This document shows positions 8,948 through 17,513 of a stretch of 64,000 bases of DNA, in pieces. The notes below the pieces were generated by a model. That model saw only the letters and a program-made list of their open reading frames with translations. It was not told the DNA's origin and searched no databases. Made by a program: the position numbers and the translations under genes. Position 1 is the stretch's first letter, and each line of letters begins with the position of its first letter. Location: contig JAHHHT010000022.1 of NCBI GenBank assembly GCA_019359235.1, positions 62,001 through 126,000 on the forward strand. The letters are read 5' to 3'. This stretch comes from Oscillatoria princeps RMCB-10. GTDB lineage: Bacteria; Cyanobacteriota; Cyanobacteriia; Cyanobacteriales; Oscillatoriaceae.

Positions 8948-9211
8948 ATGAGTCCTAACCGTCTGCCCAGAACCACAGCACATATCCGGGTCACTCAACA
9001 GTCTTGGCACCAGGGCACCCTTGCAGGTGAAGTGAGTGCCGGCCAATTTGTCTGGCAGTTCCAGTGGTGTTTCAAGCGCGGCGAGCTGGCCATAGAGCCT
9101 TCCCGAGGGCGAGCCTTAATACAGGAGCCTCTGGGGCGCTTCTTGGAGAAATGCGACTACCAGCTGGAGCCTGGGGGAGACTATTCTTTTACAATTCGGG
9201 CTGACTTGTAA
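8948..9211 (+). CDS. DUF3146-like cyanobacterial protein
   Basis: An 87-residue soluble protein recognised from memory as the small cyanobacterial DUF3146 family, by TTAHIRVTQQSWHQGTLAGE, GQFVWQFQWCFKRGEL, EPSRGRALIQEPLGRFLE and LEPGGDYSFTIRA. It is predicted to be a compact beta-rich domain. No function is known. Its neighbours, a YqgF-like nuclease and a DUF3084 protein, lie on the opposite strand. A C-rich repeat and a TAGGGTGCG palindrome follow at 9244-9329. Confidence 0.75.
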   Translation: MSPNRLPRTTAHIRVTQQSWHQGTLAGEVSAGQFVWQFQWCFKRGELAIEPSRGRALIQEPLGRFLEKCDYQLEPGGDYSFTIRADL

Positions 9212-9243
9212 GATTATTTACGGGTGATTAGTTTTACTTCAAA

Positions 9244-9329
9244 CCCCTCACCCCCCAACCCCCTCTCCCACAAGGGGAGAGGGGGACGTGAGAAAAAGTA
9301 GGGTGCGTTCCGCTGTTCGAGCGCACCCC
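9244..9329. repeat. C-rich hairpin repeat plus TAGGGTGCG palindrome
   Basis: CCCCTCACCCCCCAACCCCC faces GGGGAGAGGGGG (9244-9285), followed by TAGGGTGCGTTC facing GAGCGCACCCC (9298-9329). Both recur elsewhere in the window. Confidence 0.8.
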
Positions 9330-9344
9330 AGTGATGGAGTGCTC

Positions 9345-9773
9345 TCAATCGGTTTCGCACCCGCTCTGAGCCAAATATCGCTCAATCAAGACAATGGCCA
9401 CAATGTCATCCACCGGGCGGGGAGGGACTCGCATGCCTTTGGGGATGAGACGCGCCAAGCCGGTGGGGGGGTACATTTGCCAGTAGCGCTCGCGAGCCTC
9501 CAAACTGCTGTAGCGCTCATCCACCAGCACAACCCGCACCGGCTCGGGCAAATGGCCGGCGAGTTGCTCAAACCAGTCTTTCGCCGAGGTTTGATCTCCG
9601 ATCACCACCAGCTCGACCGCAAACTGCCGGCACAGAGACTGGATAGTTTCTAGCGCCCCGGCAGCCGGCACAACTTGGTGGTAGACCGGCTGCCGGTCCG
9701 ACGCCATCACAGCTAAACCGCACTTCTGGCGTCCCGGATCGAAGCCTAAAATTGAACTCTTTGAATTAATCAT
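9345..9773 (-). CDS. YqgF/RuvX-like RNase H-fold nuclease
   Basis: About 142 residues from the ATG at 9773; the open frame continues upstream, but that part reads through an unconserved region. ILGFDPGRQKCGLAVM is the first acidic strand of the YqgF/RuvC-like RNase H fold. LVVIGDQ and VVLVDERYSSLEARERYW match the second block. PVDDIVAIVLIERYL near the C-terminus supplies the last acidic residues. In bacteria YqgF matures the 16S rRNA 5' end. This subfamily differs from E. coli YqgF (FDPG instead of LDVGT), so a Holliday-junction or other nucleic-acid role is also possible. It lies downstream of DUF3084 and ntcA on the same strand. Confidence 0.8.
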   Translation of the reverse strand: MINSKSSILGFDPGRQKCGLAVMASDRQPVYHQVVPAAGALETIQSLCRQFAVELVVIGDQTSAKDWFEQLAGHLPEPVRVVLVDERYSSLEARERYWQMYPPTGLARLIPKGMRVPPRPVDDIVAIVLIERYLAQSGCETD

Positions 9774-9880
9774 AATTTGCTTGGAGGAGGGGGGGAGGCG
9801 TCTCTTGTAGGGACAGGGGTTGATCGCGTCTTGCCGGTGGGGGGAGATCCCCGTTTTCGTGCATTTAATTTGCGCTATCA

Positions 9881-9912
9881 CAGGAGCCACTTAGGTTAGG
9901 ACGTAGGACAGG
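9881..9912. repeat. CCACTTAGGTTAGGACGTAG repeat in the 9774-10120 gap
   Basis: The motif CCACTTAGGTTAGGACGTAG followed by GTTCCCTCCG recurs at 39583-39615. Otherwise the 347-base interval between the YqgF-like gene and DUF3084 shows no gene. Confidence 0.7.
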
Positions 9913-10120
9913 CGTTCCCTCCGATCCCAGGTGTAATAACCTGTGTAATAAGCAGATTAAAAGCCAAACGCCTTTTAAAATGAGTGATTAACCCAAAATG
10001 CTTTAATTATTGGGAATAAATCTGATTGATGGCAGTCGTCAGAGAGTATATAGCAACATTATATCCGTTTGATTGGTTAGGAAAGGGGCTGCTGGCGTGA
10101 CGGCAAGGTGACAGGAGAGG

Positions 10121-11701
10121 TCAAGCACAAGCTCGGGCGGTCACGGAGTTAGGAGAGCAGGTGTGAAAAATCACCTCACCACTGACAGTAGCCACGAGTT
10201 CAATTTTGAGAGGGCCTGCCATGTGGGTGACATCTGCAGCAACAGCCTTCAAATCCACCAGCTGGTTTTGCTGCTGGAGCTGTTCGAGAAAGCGAATCAG
10301 GGTTTCGATGCGACCGTCTCCCACCTGGACAGTCTCAGTCAGAACGCCGGCTTTGCGGGAGCGAAACATAGAAGCGCCGATCAGCACCTCGATGCGCTCG
10401 CGCAACTGGCTAGCCGTCATCGTTGCGGGATCGATGGAAGTCGCCGCCACCACATCGCCAGTCAAAAACACAACTTGATTCTGCGCCGCATCCGCAAAGA
10501 CTTGCACCCGCTTTTCCCCCAGCAGGTAGTTAGCAGCCGAGAGAATGCGCACCACATAGTCCTGACCGTCATCAATGCGATCTATCAATTCCTCAACTTC
10601 AGCCCGGCTCATTTGAATCACCGGCTCGCCGAACGTGTCCCGACCGGGCTGAGTCAGCTTGACAGTAACTTGGTTAGCTTCGTGCAGCAGTTGCTGCACC
10701 GCTTGCGGGGCGGCGCTGGGCTTAACGACGCGCAAGACACCAGAGGCGAGGACTTGGTTGCGGCGGATAACAATCGTGCCCTCCTTGAGCACTTGCAAGT
10801 CCCTCTCCAAGAGTTTCACTTCCCGCTCTCGGACATTCTTTTGGGTTTGCAGTTCCTTGAGCTGAGTTTCCTGCTGAGCGATGACTTGGGTTTGCTGAGC
10901 CACCTGCTGCTCCTGCTCGGCGAGCAGCTGCTTTTGCTGAGCCACCTGTTGCTCCTGCTCGGCGAGCAGCTTCTTCTGCTGAGCCACCTGTTGCTCCTGC
11001 TGGGCGAGCAGTTGCTTTTGCTGAGCCACCTGTTGCTCCTGCTCGGCGATCTGCCGGTCTTGCTGAGCGATCTCGCGGTCGCGCTTGGCGATCTCAAGCT
11101 GGCGCTCAGCCAGACGCCGGTCGCGAAGGGCGATCTGAGCTTTAACCCGCTCCTGTTGCTGCAGCAGCGCTTGGCGTTCCGCCTGCAGCTGTTCGATTTC
11201 CTTTTGCAGAGCCTCCTTCTGAGGAACCGTCTGGCTCAGCTGGCGCTGAGTTTCCTGCAGTTGCTTCTCAGTGCGGGATCGTTGGGCCACAGCTTCCGAG
11301 AGCTTGGCATTGGCAGCCTGCAAAGACCGATTAATATCATCCAAGCGCTGCTGGGCAGGGGCTTGCTCGGAGCGCACCAGATCTAGCTCAGCCTGTACCT
11401 GACTTTTCTCAGCTTGAGCTTGCGCCAGCTCCCGGCGGGCGGATCTGAGTTTTTTCTGAGTGCGGTCGTATTCAAAGACACCCTTGCGCAGTGGCTCGCT
11501 GGTGGCAAACAAAATTCCCAGCGTCATCGCCGAAATCGTGACGCCGGTCAAAGCAGTGACTAGAGTTGCGGTTTTTTTGGGGCGCAGATTGAAAAGGCTG
11601 AGCCGCGCCTTGCCAACTTTTGTGCCAATCCGGTCGCCCGCCGTGGCGATAGCGCCCCCTAAGATTAAAATGGACAAAATCAGGATGTATCCGATGGTCA
11701 T
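10121..11701 (-). CDS. DUF3084 membrane-anchored coiled-coil protein
   Basis: A 526-residue protein. Two N-terminal membrane helices (IGYILILSILILGGAIATAG and TLVTALTGVTISAMTLGILF) flank a short cytoplasmic loop. Residues about 80-310 are a long Gln/Glu/Ala-rich coiled coil, followed by a globular C-terminal domain of DUF3084 type (GTIVIRRNQVLASGVL ... VVFLTGDVVAATS). The coiled coil contains a tandem 14-residue unit, AEQEQQVAQQKQLL, repeated about four times and visible as a 42-bp DNA repeat around 10890-11045. The family is essentially cyanobacterial and of unknown function; the architecture suggests an envelope or scaffold role. It lies between ntcA and the YqgF-like gene, all on the minus strand. 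Confidence 0.88.
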   Translation of the reverse strand: MTIGYILILSILILGGAIATAGDRIGTKVGKARLSLFNLRPKKTATLVTALTGVTISAMTLGILFATSEPLRKGVFEYDRTQKKLRSARRELAQAQAEKSQVQAELDLVRSEQAPAQQRLDDINRSLQAANAKLSEAVAQRSRTEKQLQETQRQLSQTVPQKEALQKEIEQLQAERQALLQQQERVKAQIALRDRRLAERQLEIAKRDREIAQQDRQIAEQEQQVAQQKQLLAQQEQQVAQQKKLLAEQEQQVAQQKQLLAEQEQQVAQQTQVIAQQETQLKELQTQKNVREREVKLLERDLQVLKEGTIVIRRNQVLASGVLRVVKPSAAPQAVQQLLHEANQVTVKLTQPGRDTFGEPVIQMSRAEVEELIDRIDDGQDYVVRILSAANYLLGEKRVQVFADAAQNQVVFLTGDVVAATSIDPATMTASQLRERIEVLIGASMFRSRKAGVLTETVQVGDGRIETLIRFLEQLQQQNQLVDLKAVAADVTHMAGPLKIELVATVSGEVIFHTCSPNSVTARACA

Positions 11702-11813
11702 CTACCTGTCGGAAGAGGAACGCCCTCTACCGCTGCACGCCAACCCAGATACAGCTTAACGCCTCGGCGACACCAAAAGCCAAGAGCGCTCCTGCGGGGA
11801 GTGGCCAAGTCGG

Positions 11814-12491
11814 TCAGGTAAATTGCTGGCTTAACATAACCGGGTTGTGAACCGTGATCTTTTTCTTGTAGATCGAGATCATTTTTTGATCCCGCAGATC
11901 CCCCAGCAGCCGGGTGACGGTGACTCGGGTTGAGCCAATTGCTTCTGCGATTGCTTGATGGGAAAGCTTTAAATCCACAGTAATCCCTTCCGGGCCTGGA
12001 ACCCCAAAATCGCGGCAAAGAATCAGCAGAAAACTCACCAGCCGCGAGCCCATATCCCGGTGGGCCAGGGTTTCAATCATCATCTCGGTTTGCAAGATCC
12101 GCGAAGACAGCCCCCGCAGCATCACCATTGACAGGTCGGGATCTTCCTTGAGCGCCTTTTCCACCTGCTCAATCGGCACCGAGAGCAATTCCACTGGCGT
12201 AAAGGCAACCGCATGGTAAAACCGGTCAGAGCGGTGCCCGGTAATCAGCGACAGCACCCCAAACACGCTGTTTTCCCGCAGCAGCGCCACGGTAATTTCC
12301 TCGCCCGCCTCATAAACCCTGGAAAGTTTCACCGCGCCTTTCAGCAGAAAATAGACCCGTTCTGCCGGATCTCCGGGAAAAAAGATAGTCTTGCCCCGTT
12401 CGTACACTTCCACCACCGGCGGGAACGCGGCACCCCCCATCTGACGGAACACAGTTGCGAGCGGTCTATCTTGCGTCATGACCCTATCCAT
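11814..12491 (-). CDS. ntcA: Global nitrogen regulator NtcA
   Basis: A CRP/FNR-family activator of 225 residues when started at the ATG at 12491; a start at 12479 is also possible. It activates nitrogen-assimilation genes in response to 2-oxoglutarate, with PipX as co-activator. The effector domain carries the invariant [20 protein letters not shown] and [20 protein letters not shown]. The long dimer helix includes [19 protein letters not shown]. The helix-turn-helix is [20 protein letters not shown], near residues 175-200. Sequence identity to known NtcA is very high throughout. The upstream region holds a GTA-N8-TAC site with a well-placed -10 box, fitting the known autoregulation. It diverges from fabI. 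Confidence 0.97.
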   Translation of the reverse strand: MDRVMTQDRPLATVFRQMGGAAFPPVVEVYERGKTIFFPGDPAERVYFLLKGAVKLSRVYEAGEEITVALLRENSVFGVLSLITGHRSDRFYHAVAFTPVELLSVPIEQVEKALKEDPDLSMVMLRGLSSRILQTEMMIETLAHRDMGSRLVSFLLILCRDFGVPGPEGITVDLKLSHQAIAEAIGSTRVTVTRLLGDLRDQKMISIYKKKITVHNPVMLSQQFT

Positions 12492-12567
12492 TGCCTTCAC
12501 CCGTGTCCTCAAAAGTTTGCCAGATACGACGAATTCCCCTATTGTGAGGATTCTTTGACTTTACAAC

Positions 12568-12609
12568 AGATAAACAGACTCCCTGGTGTTTTTTTGTACA
12601 ATTCGATAC
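12568..12609 (-). promoter_or_regulatory. NtcA-activated promoter of ntcA (GTA-N8-TAC plus -10 box)
   Basis: Read on the minus strand, GTATCGAATTGTAC (12609-12596) is a perfect GTA-N8-TAC site. Exactly 22 bases later comes TTATCT (12573-12568), a -10-like hexamer. This spacing is that of class II NtcA-activated promoters and predicts a start near 12560, about 70 bases before the NtcA ATG. It implies positive autoregulation. The remainder of the 12492-12822 gap contains no gene. Confidence 0.85.
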
Positions 12610-12822
12610 ATAATTTTTGAGGTGCCACAAACAACAGGAAGATTAAGGGAAAGCAGACTGCCAGCTGTGCGCTGCCGGTTTGAAAGCGCCGGCTGCTGGT
12701 CTAAGCTTGACACATATCCTAGCGACAAGCCGAGATATCCGCCCGGTCATTCCGCCATTTAATGGCCATTTTGGCCGTTTGGGCTGGAAGTGGCATCCCC
12801 GTTACTCATAAAATCGATGTCT

Positions 12823-13599
12823 ATGCTAGATTTAACCGGAAAAAACGCCCTCGTCACCGGCATTGCCAACAATCGCTCGATTGCGTGGGGCATCGCCCAA
12901 CAGCTGCACAAAGCAGGAGCCAATCTCGGCATTAGCTACTTGCCAGACGAGAAAGGGCGCATGGAGAGAAAAGTTGCCGAACTGGTAGATCCCCTGAATC
13001 CCAGCCTGTTTGTCCCCTGCAATGTCCAAGATGACGCCCAAATTCAGTCTACCTTTGAGACGGTGCGCGACAAGTGGGGCAAGCTCGATATCCTGATCCA
13101 CTGCCTCGCCTATGCCGGAAAGGAGGCGCTTTCAGGTGATTTTAGCAAGACTTCGCGGCCAGACTTTCTCCAGGCTTTGGACATCAGCGCCTACTCCCTG
13201 GTTCAGCTGACCGCTGCAGCCAAACCCCTGATGGCGGAAGGCGGGAGTATTGTCACCCTCAGCTACCTGGGCGGCGTGCGAGTCGTTCCTAACTACAATG
13301 TTATGGGAATTGCCAAGGCGGCGCTGGAAATGAATGTCCGCTACCTGGCAGCTGAACTGGGCCCGCAAAATATTCGGGTGAATGCCATTTCTGCCGGGCC
13401 CATCCGCACCCTGGCCTCCTCGGCGGTGGGCGGCATCCTCGACATGATCCACCACGTTGAGAAAGTGGCACCGCTGCAGCGTACCGTGACTCAGCTGGAA
13501 GTGGGCAACGCGGCGGCTTTCCTGTGCAGCGATTTGGCGAGCGGGATTACCGGCCAGGTCCTGTATGTGGATTCCGGCTATTCCATCATGGGAATGTAG
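12823..13599 (+). CDS. fabI: Enoyl-[acyl-carrier-protein] reductase (NADH)
   Basis: A 258-residue FabI that reduces trans-2-enoyl-ACP in the last step of each type II fatty-acid elongation cycle. I chose the ATG at 12823 (MLDLTGKNALVTG) because it gives the standard length; an ATG six bases earlier is possible. The nucleotide-binding segment is GIANNRSIAWGIAQ. The catalytic Tyr-X6-Lys is YNVMGIAK, with the conserved SYLGGVRVVPNY before it and NAISAGPIRTLA after it. It is transcribed divergently from ntcA and followed by a strong hairpin. Confidence 0.96.
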   Translation: MLDLTGKNALVTGIANNRSIAWGIAQQLHKAGANLGISYLPDEKGRMERKVAELVDPLNPSLFVPCNVQDDAQIQSTFETVRDKWGKLDILIHCLAYAGKEALSGDFSKTSRPDFLQALDISAYSLVQLTAAAKPLMAEGGSIVTLSYLGGVRVVPNYNVMGIAKAALEMNVRYLAAELGPQNIRVNAISAGPIRTLASSAVGGILDMIHHVEKVAPLQRTVTQLEVGNAAAFLCSDLASGITGQVLYVDSGYSIMGM

Positions 13600-13607
13600 C
13601 CGGTGAT

Positions 13608-13635
13608 GTCAAAGCCCGCCCGCGCGGGCTTTGAC
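13608..13635. terminator. Strong hairpin after fabI
   Basis: GTCAAAGCCCGC, loop CCGC, GCGGGCTTTGAC: a perfect 12-bp stem eight bases after the fabI stop. It is followed by AAAAATTT and not a T run, so termination is likely but not textbook. Confidence 0.6.
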
Positions 13636-13762
13636 AAAAATTTGATTGTGTGTTAAGAGCCGCGTCCGGGATGCGCGGCGCGGTGTGCCGGTGCTGGTGT
13701 CATGTCAGGGAAGATTCAAGAGTTTTTAGCGGTTTCGCTGGTGGCGTTGAGCGCTGATTTAT

Positions 13763-13833
13763 AAAGAAACCGGGTTTCTTGTGGTGGGGAAGCGGGAAAA
13801 TTCTGCTTTCCTTTAGAAGAAACCCGGTTTCTG
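13763..13833. repeat. 71-bp composite hairpin element
   Basis: AAAGAAACCGGGTTTCTT, a spacer containing GGTGGGGAAGCGGG and TCTGCTTTCCTTT, then AGAAACCCGGTTTCT. A 72-bp relative with the same spacer pattern lies at 44401-44472. Nothing else is seen in the 13636-13857 gap. Confidence 0.75.
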
Positions 13834-13857
13834 CTCCCCATTCAGGCTAAACACTAA

Positions 13858-14304
13858 CTAAATTCTAAAAACCGGCCCGTTAGGATGTGCGGGATTGGGG
13901 ATGACGCGCTGATTTTCCTCATCCACAACCAAATCTAGCAGCTCCAAGACCACCTGACCAATCACAACTTCATCTCCCGCAACGATAGCACCCACAGAAG
14001 TCTCACGCCCCAGCAATTCAATTTTCACCGATTCGCTGTGACTCAGCACTTTTTCACTCCCATCAGCGAATTTAACAACCTCCTGCCTCCAAATTCTTAA
14101 ATCCAGTTGCCGCACCACATCCACCGGCAGGAAAGTACGCATCCTCCGCCTGTCCACAAGGGCGTCAATTTCACATGTATGAACCTGACTGGGGTCAAGC
14201 TGTCCTTGTTCGACGAAATACTCATCAAGAGTATTCGTTAACTTGACCTTCACTCTAACTGCCCCCAGACTCGGATTTACCACCGCCTGATTAGCACTGC
14301 TCAT
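13858..14304 (-). CDS. Retropepsin-like protein with a lost active-site motif
   Basis: A 148-residue protein started at the ATG at 14304, which has AGAGG eight bases upstream; a TTG at 14325 is in frame but unlikely. It is a clear paralogue of the next gene upstream: both share SLxxVRVKVKLTN, a CEIDALVD strand, LPVDVVRxL and a VxIGQxVLExLDLxVD ending. In the paralogue the strand carries the aspartic-protease triad DTGA. Here the same position reads DRRRMRT, so the catalytic Asp-Thr-Gly is broken. The aspartate itself remains. It may be an inactive partner or a degenerating copy. Residues after 40 keep the retropepsin beta pattern. It is 43 bases from the paralogue and probably co-transcribed. 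Confidence 0.75.
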   Translation of the reverse strand: MSSANQAVVNPSLGAVRVKVKLTNTLDEYFVEQGQLDPSQVHTCEIDALVDRRRMRTFLPVDVVRQLDLRIWRQEVVKFADGSEKVLSHSESVKIELLGRETSVGAIVAGDEVVIGQVVLELLDLVVDEENQRVIPNPAHPNGPVFRI

Positions 14305-14347
14305 CTTTGCGACCTCTTCCCTCAACTACAGTTATAACACTCCTATT

Positions 14348-14794
14348 TTACAGCGGTTCTTCGGGATTGGCTGTATGGACAACTAAACGCTGCCGCTTGC
14401 AATCCACAAGCAAATCTAACTCTTCTAATACAGCCTGACCAATCAAAACTTCCGTCCCAGTCACGACGAGTGCCGGTTGAAGACTTACAAAACCTAACAC
14501 CTCAACGATCAAAACCTCAGTCAAACCAAGCACTTCCTGCCGGCCATCAGCATAGGTTGCTAGCTGCTGGCCCTGAATCCTTATCCCAAGCGCCCGCACC
14601 ACATCCACAGGGAGTACCAGACGCGCCGCACCAGTATCCACAAGTGCCTCTATCTCACACACCCGCACCAGACTTGGATTGAGCAGCCCCCGACCGGCCA
14701 ACCTCTCATCGATTTCATTCGTTAGCTTTACCCGCACTCGAACCGACCCCATACTCTCACTTCCCGCCTTACTGTACCTCCTCACACTTATCAT
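14348..14794 (-). CDS. Retropepsin-like (clan AA) aspartic protease
   Basis: A 148-residue single-domain protein of the bacterial retropepsin-like type. EIEALVDTGAARLVLPVDVV contains the active-site DTGA. IRIQGQQLATYADGRQEVLG forms the flap-region strands, and VLIGQAVLEELDLLVD is the second hydrophobic turn. Retroviral-type proteases act as homodimers, each subunit giving one Asp. The physiological substrate is unknown. An alternative start at 14752 (MGSVRVRV, with GGGAAG upstream) would give 134 residues. The gene overlaps no other and lies upstream of the catalytically altered paralogue on the same strand. Confidence 0.78.
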   Translation of the reverse strand: MISVRRYSKAGSESMGSVRVRVKLTNEIDERLAGRGLLNPSLVRVCEIEALVDTGAARLVLPVDVVRALGIRIQGQQLATYADGRQEVLGLTEVLIVEVLGFVSLQPALVVTGTEVLIGQAVLEELDLLVDCKRQRLVVHTANPEEPL

Positions 14795-14828
14795 TATATA
14801 GCGAGTCTAAATCATTTGTGGGAATTTA

Positions 14829-14861
14829 AGACCCCCGGTTTCTCAAAGAAACCGGGGGTCT
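14829..14861. repeat. Perfect 14-bp palindrome, variant of the AGAAACCCGG family
   Basis: AGACCCCCGGTTTC, short loop, GAAACCGGGGGTCT. The stem is extended compared with other copies, with compensating changes on both arms, so the pairing appears to be maintained. Confidence 0.75.
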
Positions 14862-15069
14862 GGGCCCCCAGCGGTTGCGCCAATCATCTAGAACTGCTAT
14901 ACCTTTTTCTCCCCTCTCTCCTTAACCTTAATTTTCCAACACCTCACACCCGTGAGAGCGACAGCGAAACAACTCTCTCTACCCTCTTCCTTGGCGAAGC
15001 GTCTATGGCGGTTCAAAACCTCCCAAACTTCCCTAAAATAAAAAATATAAACCCTCCCAATCTCCCCCC

Positions 15070-16590
15070 ATGCGCCAACCCCGCGTCAGAGCGCCCGAAT
15101 TTCCCAAAAACAAAACTTGGCTCAACACAGAGCGCCCCCTCTCCCTAGCAGAATTAAAAGGGCGAATCGTCCTCCTTGACTTTTGGACATACTGCTGCAT
15201 CAACTGCACCCACATCCTCCCAGACCTGAAATACCTCGAACAAAAATACAGAGACAGCCTCACCGTTATCGGCGTACACTCCGCCAAATTCGACAGCGAG
15301 AAAGAAACGGAAAACATCCGCCAAGCTATCCTGCGCTACGACATCGAGCATCCGGTTGTGGTTGACAGCAACTTGGCAATTTGGCGGCAGTACGCGGTCA
15401 GAGCGTGGCCAACTTTGATGGTGATTGACCCGCAAGGCTATGTCACCGGCAGCGTCTCAGGCGAAGGCCATCGAGAGGTGCTCGACGAACTGATTGAGCA
15501 GCTCATCCGCCAGCACAAACAGCAAGGCACCATCAATTTTCAGGAAGTCAGCCTGATTCTGGAAAAACACCGGCAGCCCTTAATAACACCCCTGGCTTTC
15601 CCCGGAAAAGTGCTAGCGGATGAAACAGGAAATCGCCTGTTTGTCGCGGATTCGGGACACCACCGGCTCGTCGTCAGCACCCTCGACGGTGAGGTTTCGC
15701 ACGTGATTGGCACCGGCAAGTCCGGTTTAGCGGACGGTTCATTCGAGTCAGCCCAATTTTCCGCACCGCAAGGCATGGCGCTGGATGGGGAAAATCAAAT
15801 TCTCTACGTCGCTGATACCGGCAATCACGCCTTGCGGCGGATTGAGTTGAAGGCGCAAACGGTGGGAACGATCGCCGGCACCGGCACCCAAACCCGCCAC
15901 ATTCGCCCCCACGGCGGGCGCGGTGTGGAAACGGCGCTCAATTCCCCTTGGGATTTGCAACTGGTGGGGGACCGGCTGTATGTGGCAATGGCGGGATCTC
16001 ACCAAATCTGGGAAATGCAACTGGCAGCCGGCACGGTACAAACTTATGCCGGCACCGGCGCGGAAGGTTGCGCTGACGGTTCAGTCACGGAAGCTGCCTT
16101 TGCCCAACCGGGCGGCATCACCGCCGGCGGGTTGGAACTGTTTGTCGCCGACAGCGAAATTAGCTCAATTCGCGGTGTCAGTTTGGGGGCAAACCCCGCA
16201 GTGCGGACAGTGTGCGGGAGTGGGGAATTATTCGGTTTTGGGGACAGGGATGGCACCGGCACAGAAGTGCGGCTGCAGCACTGTTTGGGTGTGGGATATG
16301 CCGGCGGGTTTCTCTGGGTTGCGGACAGTTACAACCACAAAATCAAAAAGGTTGACACGCGCACGGGAGAGTGCTATTCTGTGCTAGGAGATGGGTCAGC
16401 CGGATTGCGAGATGGGCGGGGTGCCGGCGCTCGGTTTTCCGAGCCTGCCGGTTTGAGCGCTGCCGGCGCTTACCTCTACATTGCAGATACCAATAACCAT
16501 GCGATTCGTCGCGCCGAAATCGACACGATGACCGTCACGGCGCTGCAATTTCCAGGGCTGTGCGCGCCAGATGTTTGCGTTCCTGTGTAG
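15070..16590 (+). CDS. Thioredoxin-like/NHL-repeat protein (NHLRC2-type)
   Basis: A 506-residue two-domain protein. Residues about 12-150 are a TlpA-like thioredoxin fold with the active-site segment WTYCCINCTH, GVHSAKFDSEKE and the cis-Pro region VRAWPTLMVIDPQG. Residues about 170-500 hold NHL-type beta-propeller blades, recognised by recurring LFVADSGHHRLV, LYVADTGNHALRRIE, LWVADSYNHKIKKV and LYIADTNNHAIRRAE. The order and the CCINC motif match bacterial and animal NHLRC2. No signal peptide is visible, so it is probably cytoplasmic. Redox or scaffold function is likely, but the substrate is unknown. It stands alone between the retropepsin pair and the kaiB-like gene. Confidence 0.9.
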   Translation: MRQPRVRAPEFPKNKTWLNTERPLSLAELKGRIVLLDFWTYCCINCTHILPDLKYLEQKYRDSLTVIGVHSAKFDSEKETENIRQAILRYDIEHPVVVDSNLAIWRQYAVRAWPTLMVIDPQGYVTGSVSGEGHREVLDELIEQLIRQHKQQGTINFQEVSLILEKHRQPLITPLAFPGKVLADETGNRLFVADSGHHRLVVSTLDGEVSHVIGTGKSGLADGSFESAQFSAPQGMALDGENQILYVADTGNHALRRIELKAQTVGTIAGTGTQTRHIRPHGGRGVETALNSPWDLQLVGDRLYVAMAGSHQIWEMQLAAGTVQTYAGTGAEGCADGSVTEAAFAQPGGITAGGLELFVADSEISSIRGVSLGANPAVRTVCGSGELFGFGDRDGTGTEVRLQHCLGVGYAGGFLWVADSYNHKIKKVDTRTGECYSVLGDGSAGLRDGRGAGARFSEPAGLSAAGAYLYIADTNNHAIRRAEIDTMTVTALQFPGLCAPDVCVPV

Positions 16591-16838
16591 AGCGGCTGTC
16601 AATTTGATCAGAGACAGAGGGTTAGAAAAAGGGATGCCTGCCCAAAACAGGTGTGGGAACGCGACATCGGCGTTCGTACAATTCTCTTGCAGAACGCGAG
16701 TGGCTCGTCTGGGAGTCCCGGATGAGTCCCACTTCAGTCAAGAGGATCTTTAGGCAGTTTCCGTCTGGGATGGTCGCACCCTACTGCTGAACCCTTAACA
16801 GCACCCCGCCGGCAAATGACAAACTTATTAAGCGGAAA

Positions 16839-17135
16839 TCATTCAATTTCCACAGATTCGAGCAGCCGCAGAACAGCGTCTGCATTTTCCAACTCACCGA
16901 CAATCCGCCGAAATGGTTCCGGCGATAGTTTAAGGAGGGTGGGGGTTGCAGAGACTCGATCTGCTTCTGTTTGCTCTGGGTGTGTGAAAATATCAATAAC
17001 TTTCAAGGTATAAGGGGAAGCGCTCCCCTGCTCCAACAGCTGGTGCAAGCGCTTCAGGGTGCGCTCGGTAGCAGCAGTGTGCCCGCAAACAAATAAACGC
17101 AGTACATATCCGTAAGTTTCCGATGGGTCGCGCAT
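16839..17135 (-). CDS. KaiB-fold protein (KaiB paralogue)
   Basis: A 98-residue protein started at the ATG at 17135, with AGGAAG eight bases upstream; the frame is open for 43 more codons upstream without support. YVLRLFVCGHTAATERTLKR is the thioredoxin-like first strand and helix of KaiB, followed by YTLKVIDIFTHPEQTEAD, VSATPTLLKLSPEPFRRIVG and a C-terminal helix (LENADAVLRLLESVE). It diverges from canonical clock KaiB (which has YVLKLYVAGNTPNS), and there is no kaiA or kaiC nearby, so it is more likely a KaiB2/KaiB3-type paralogue than the core clock component. Confidence 0.8.
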   Translation of the reverse strand: MRDPSETYGYVLRLFVCGHTAATERTLKRLHQLLEQGSASPYTLKVIDIFTHPEQTEADRVSATPTLLKLSPEPFRRIVGELENADAVLRLLESVEIE

Positions 17136-17513
17136 AGGTGCCACTTCCTGTATGTGAGAGCTGTGATAAGATAAGATGCGCTCAACTGGCATGACTGGGG
17201 CAGGCTCTTCCCAGCGCTGAGAAAACTGCGGACGACAGGTGGCCAGCACTTTGGGATTGCGCAACTCTTCTGACGGAGAGGCAATTTGTCAGAGCCATTC
17301 CCTCATCTCAACCATAGCATTCAGCTATGCAGGGCATGAATTACGTTTAATTAATTTTTTATAAAAACTTTGGGGGCGGGGTAACCGCCCCCTGCAAGCG
17401 CACCAGTCGGGGCTGGCACTGAGAAATGGGGTGTCCCTGAGACGCCGGCACAGAACCAAATTGCAGAAACTGTCAGGCTAAGCTGTTAGGCTAATAATGC
17501 TGCTTGTCTGCCC

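Noticed and set aside
10163-11386. 407-residue plus-strand open frame opposite the DUF3084 gene
   Set aside because: Leu/Ser-rich mirror of a Gln/Glu-rich coiled coil; no ribosome site and no family features.
11796-11870. tRNA-like stretch (GTGGCCAAGTCGGTCAGG resembles a D-arm)
   Set aside because: No matching acceptor stem or GGTTCGAATCC-type T-arm, and it overlaps the 3' end of ntcA.
12596-12609. NtcA control of fabI from the same site
   Set aside because: On the plus strand no -10 box lies about 22 bases after the palindrome, so it was not annotated as a fabI promoter.
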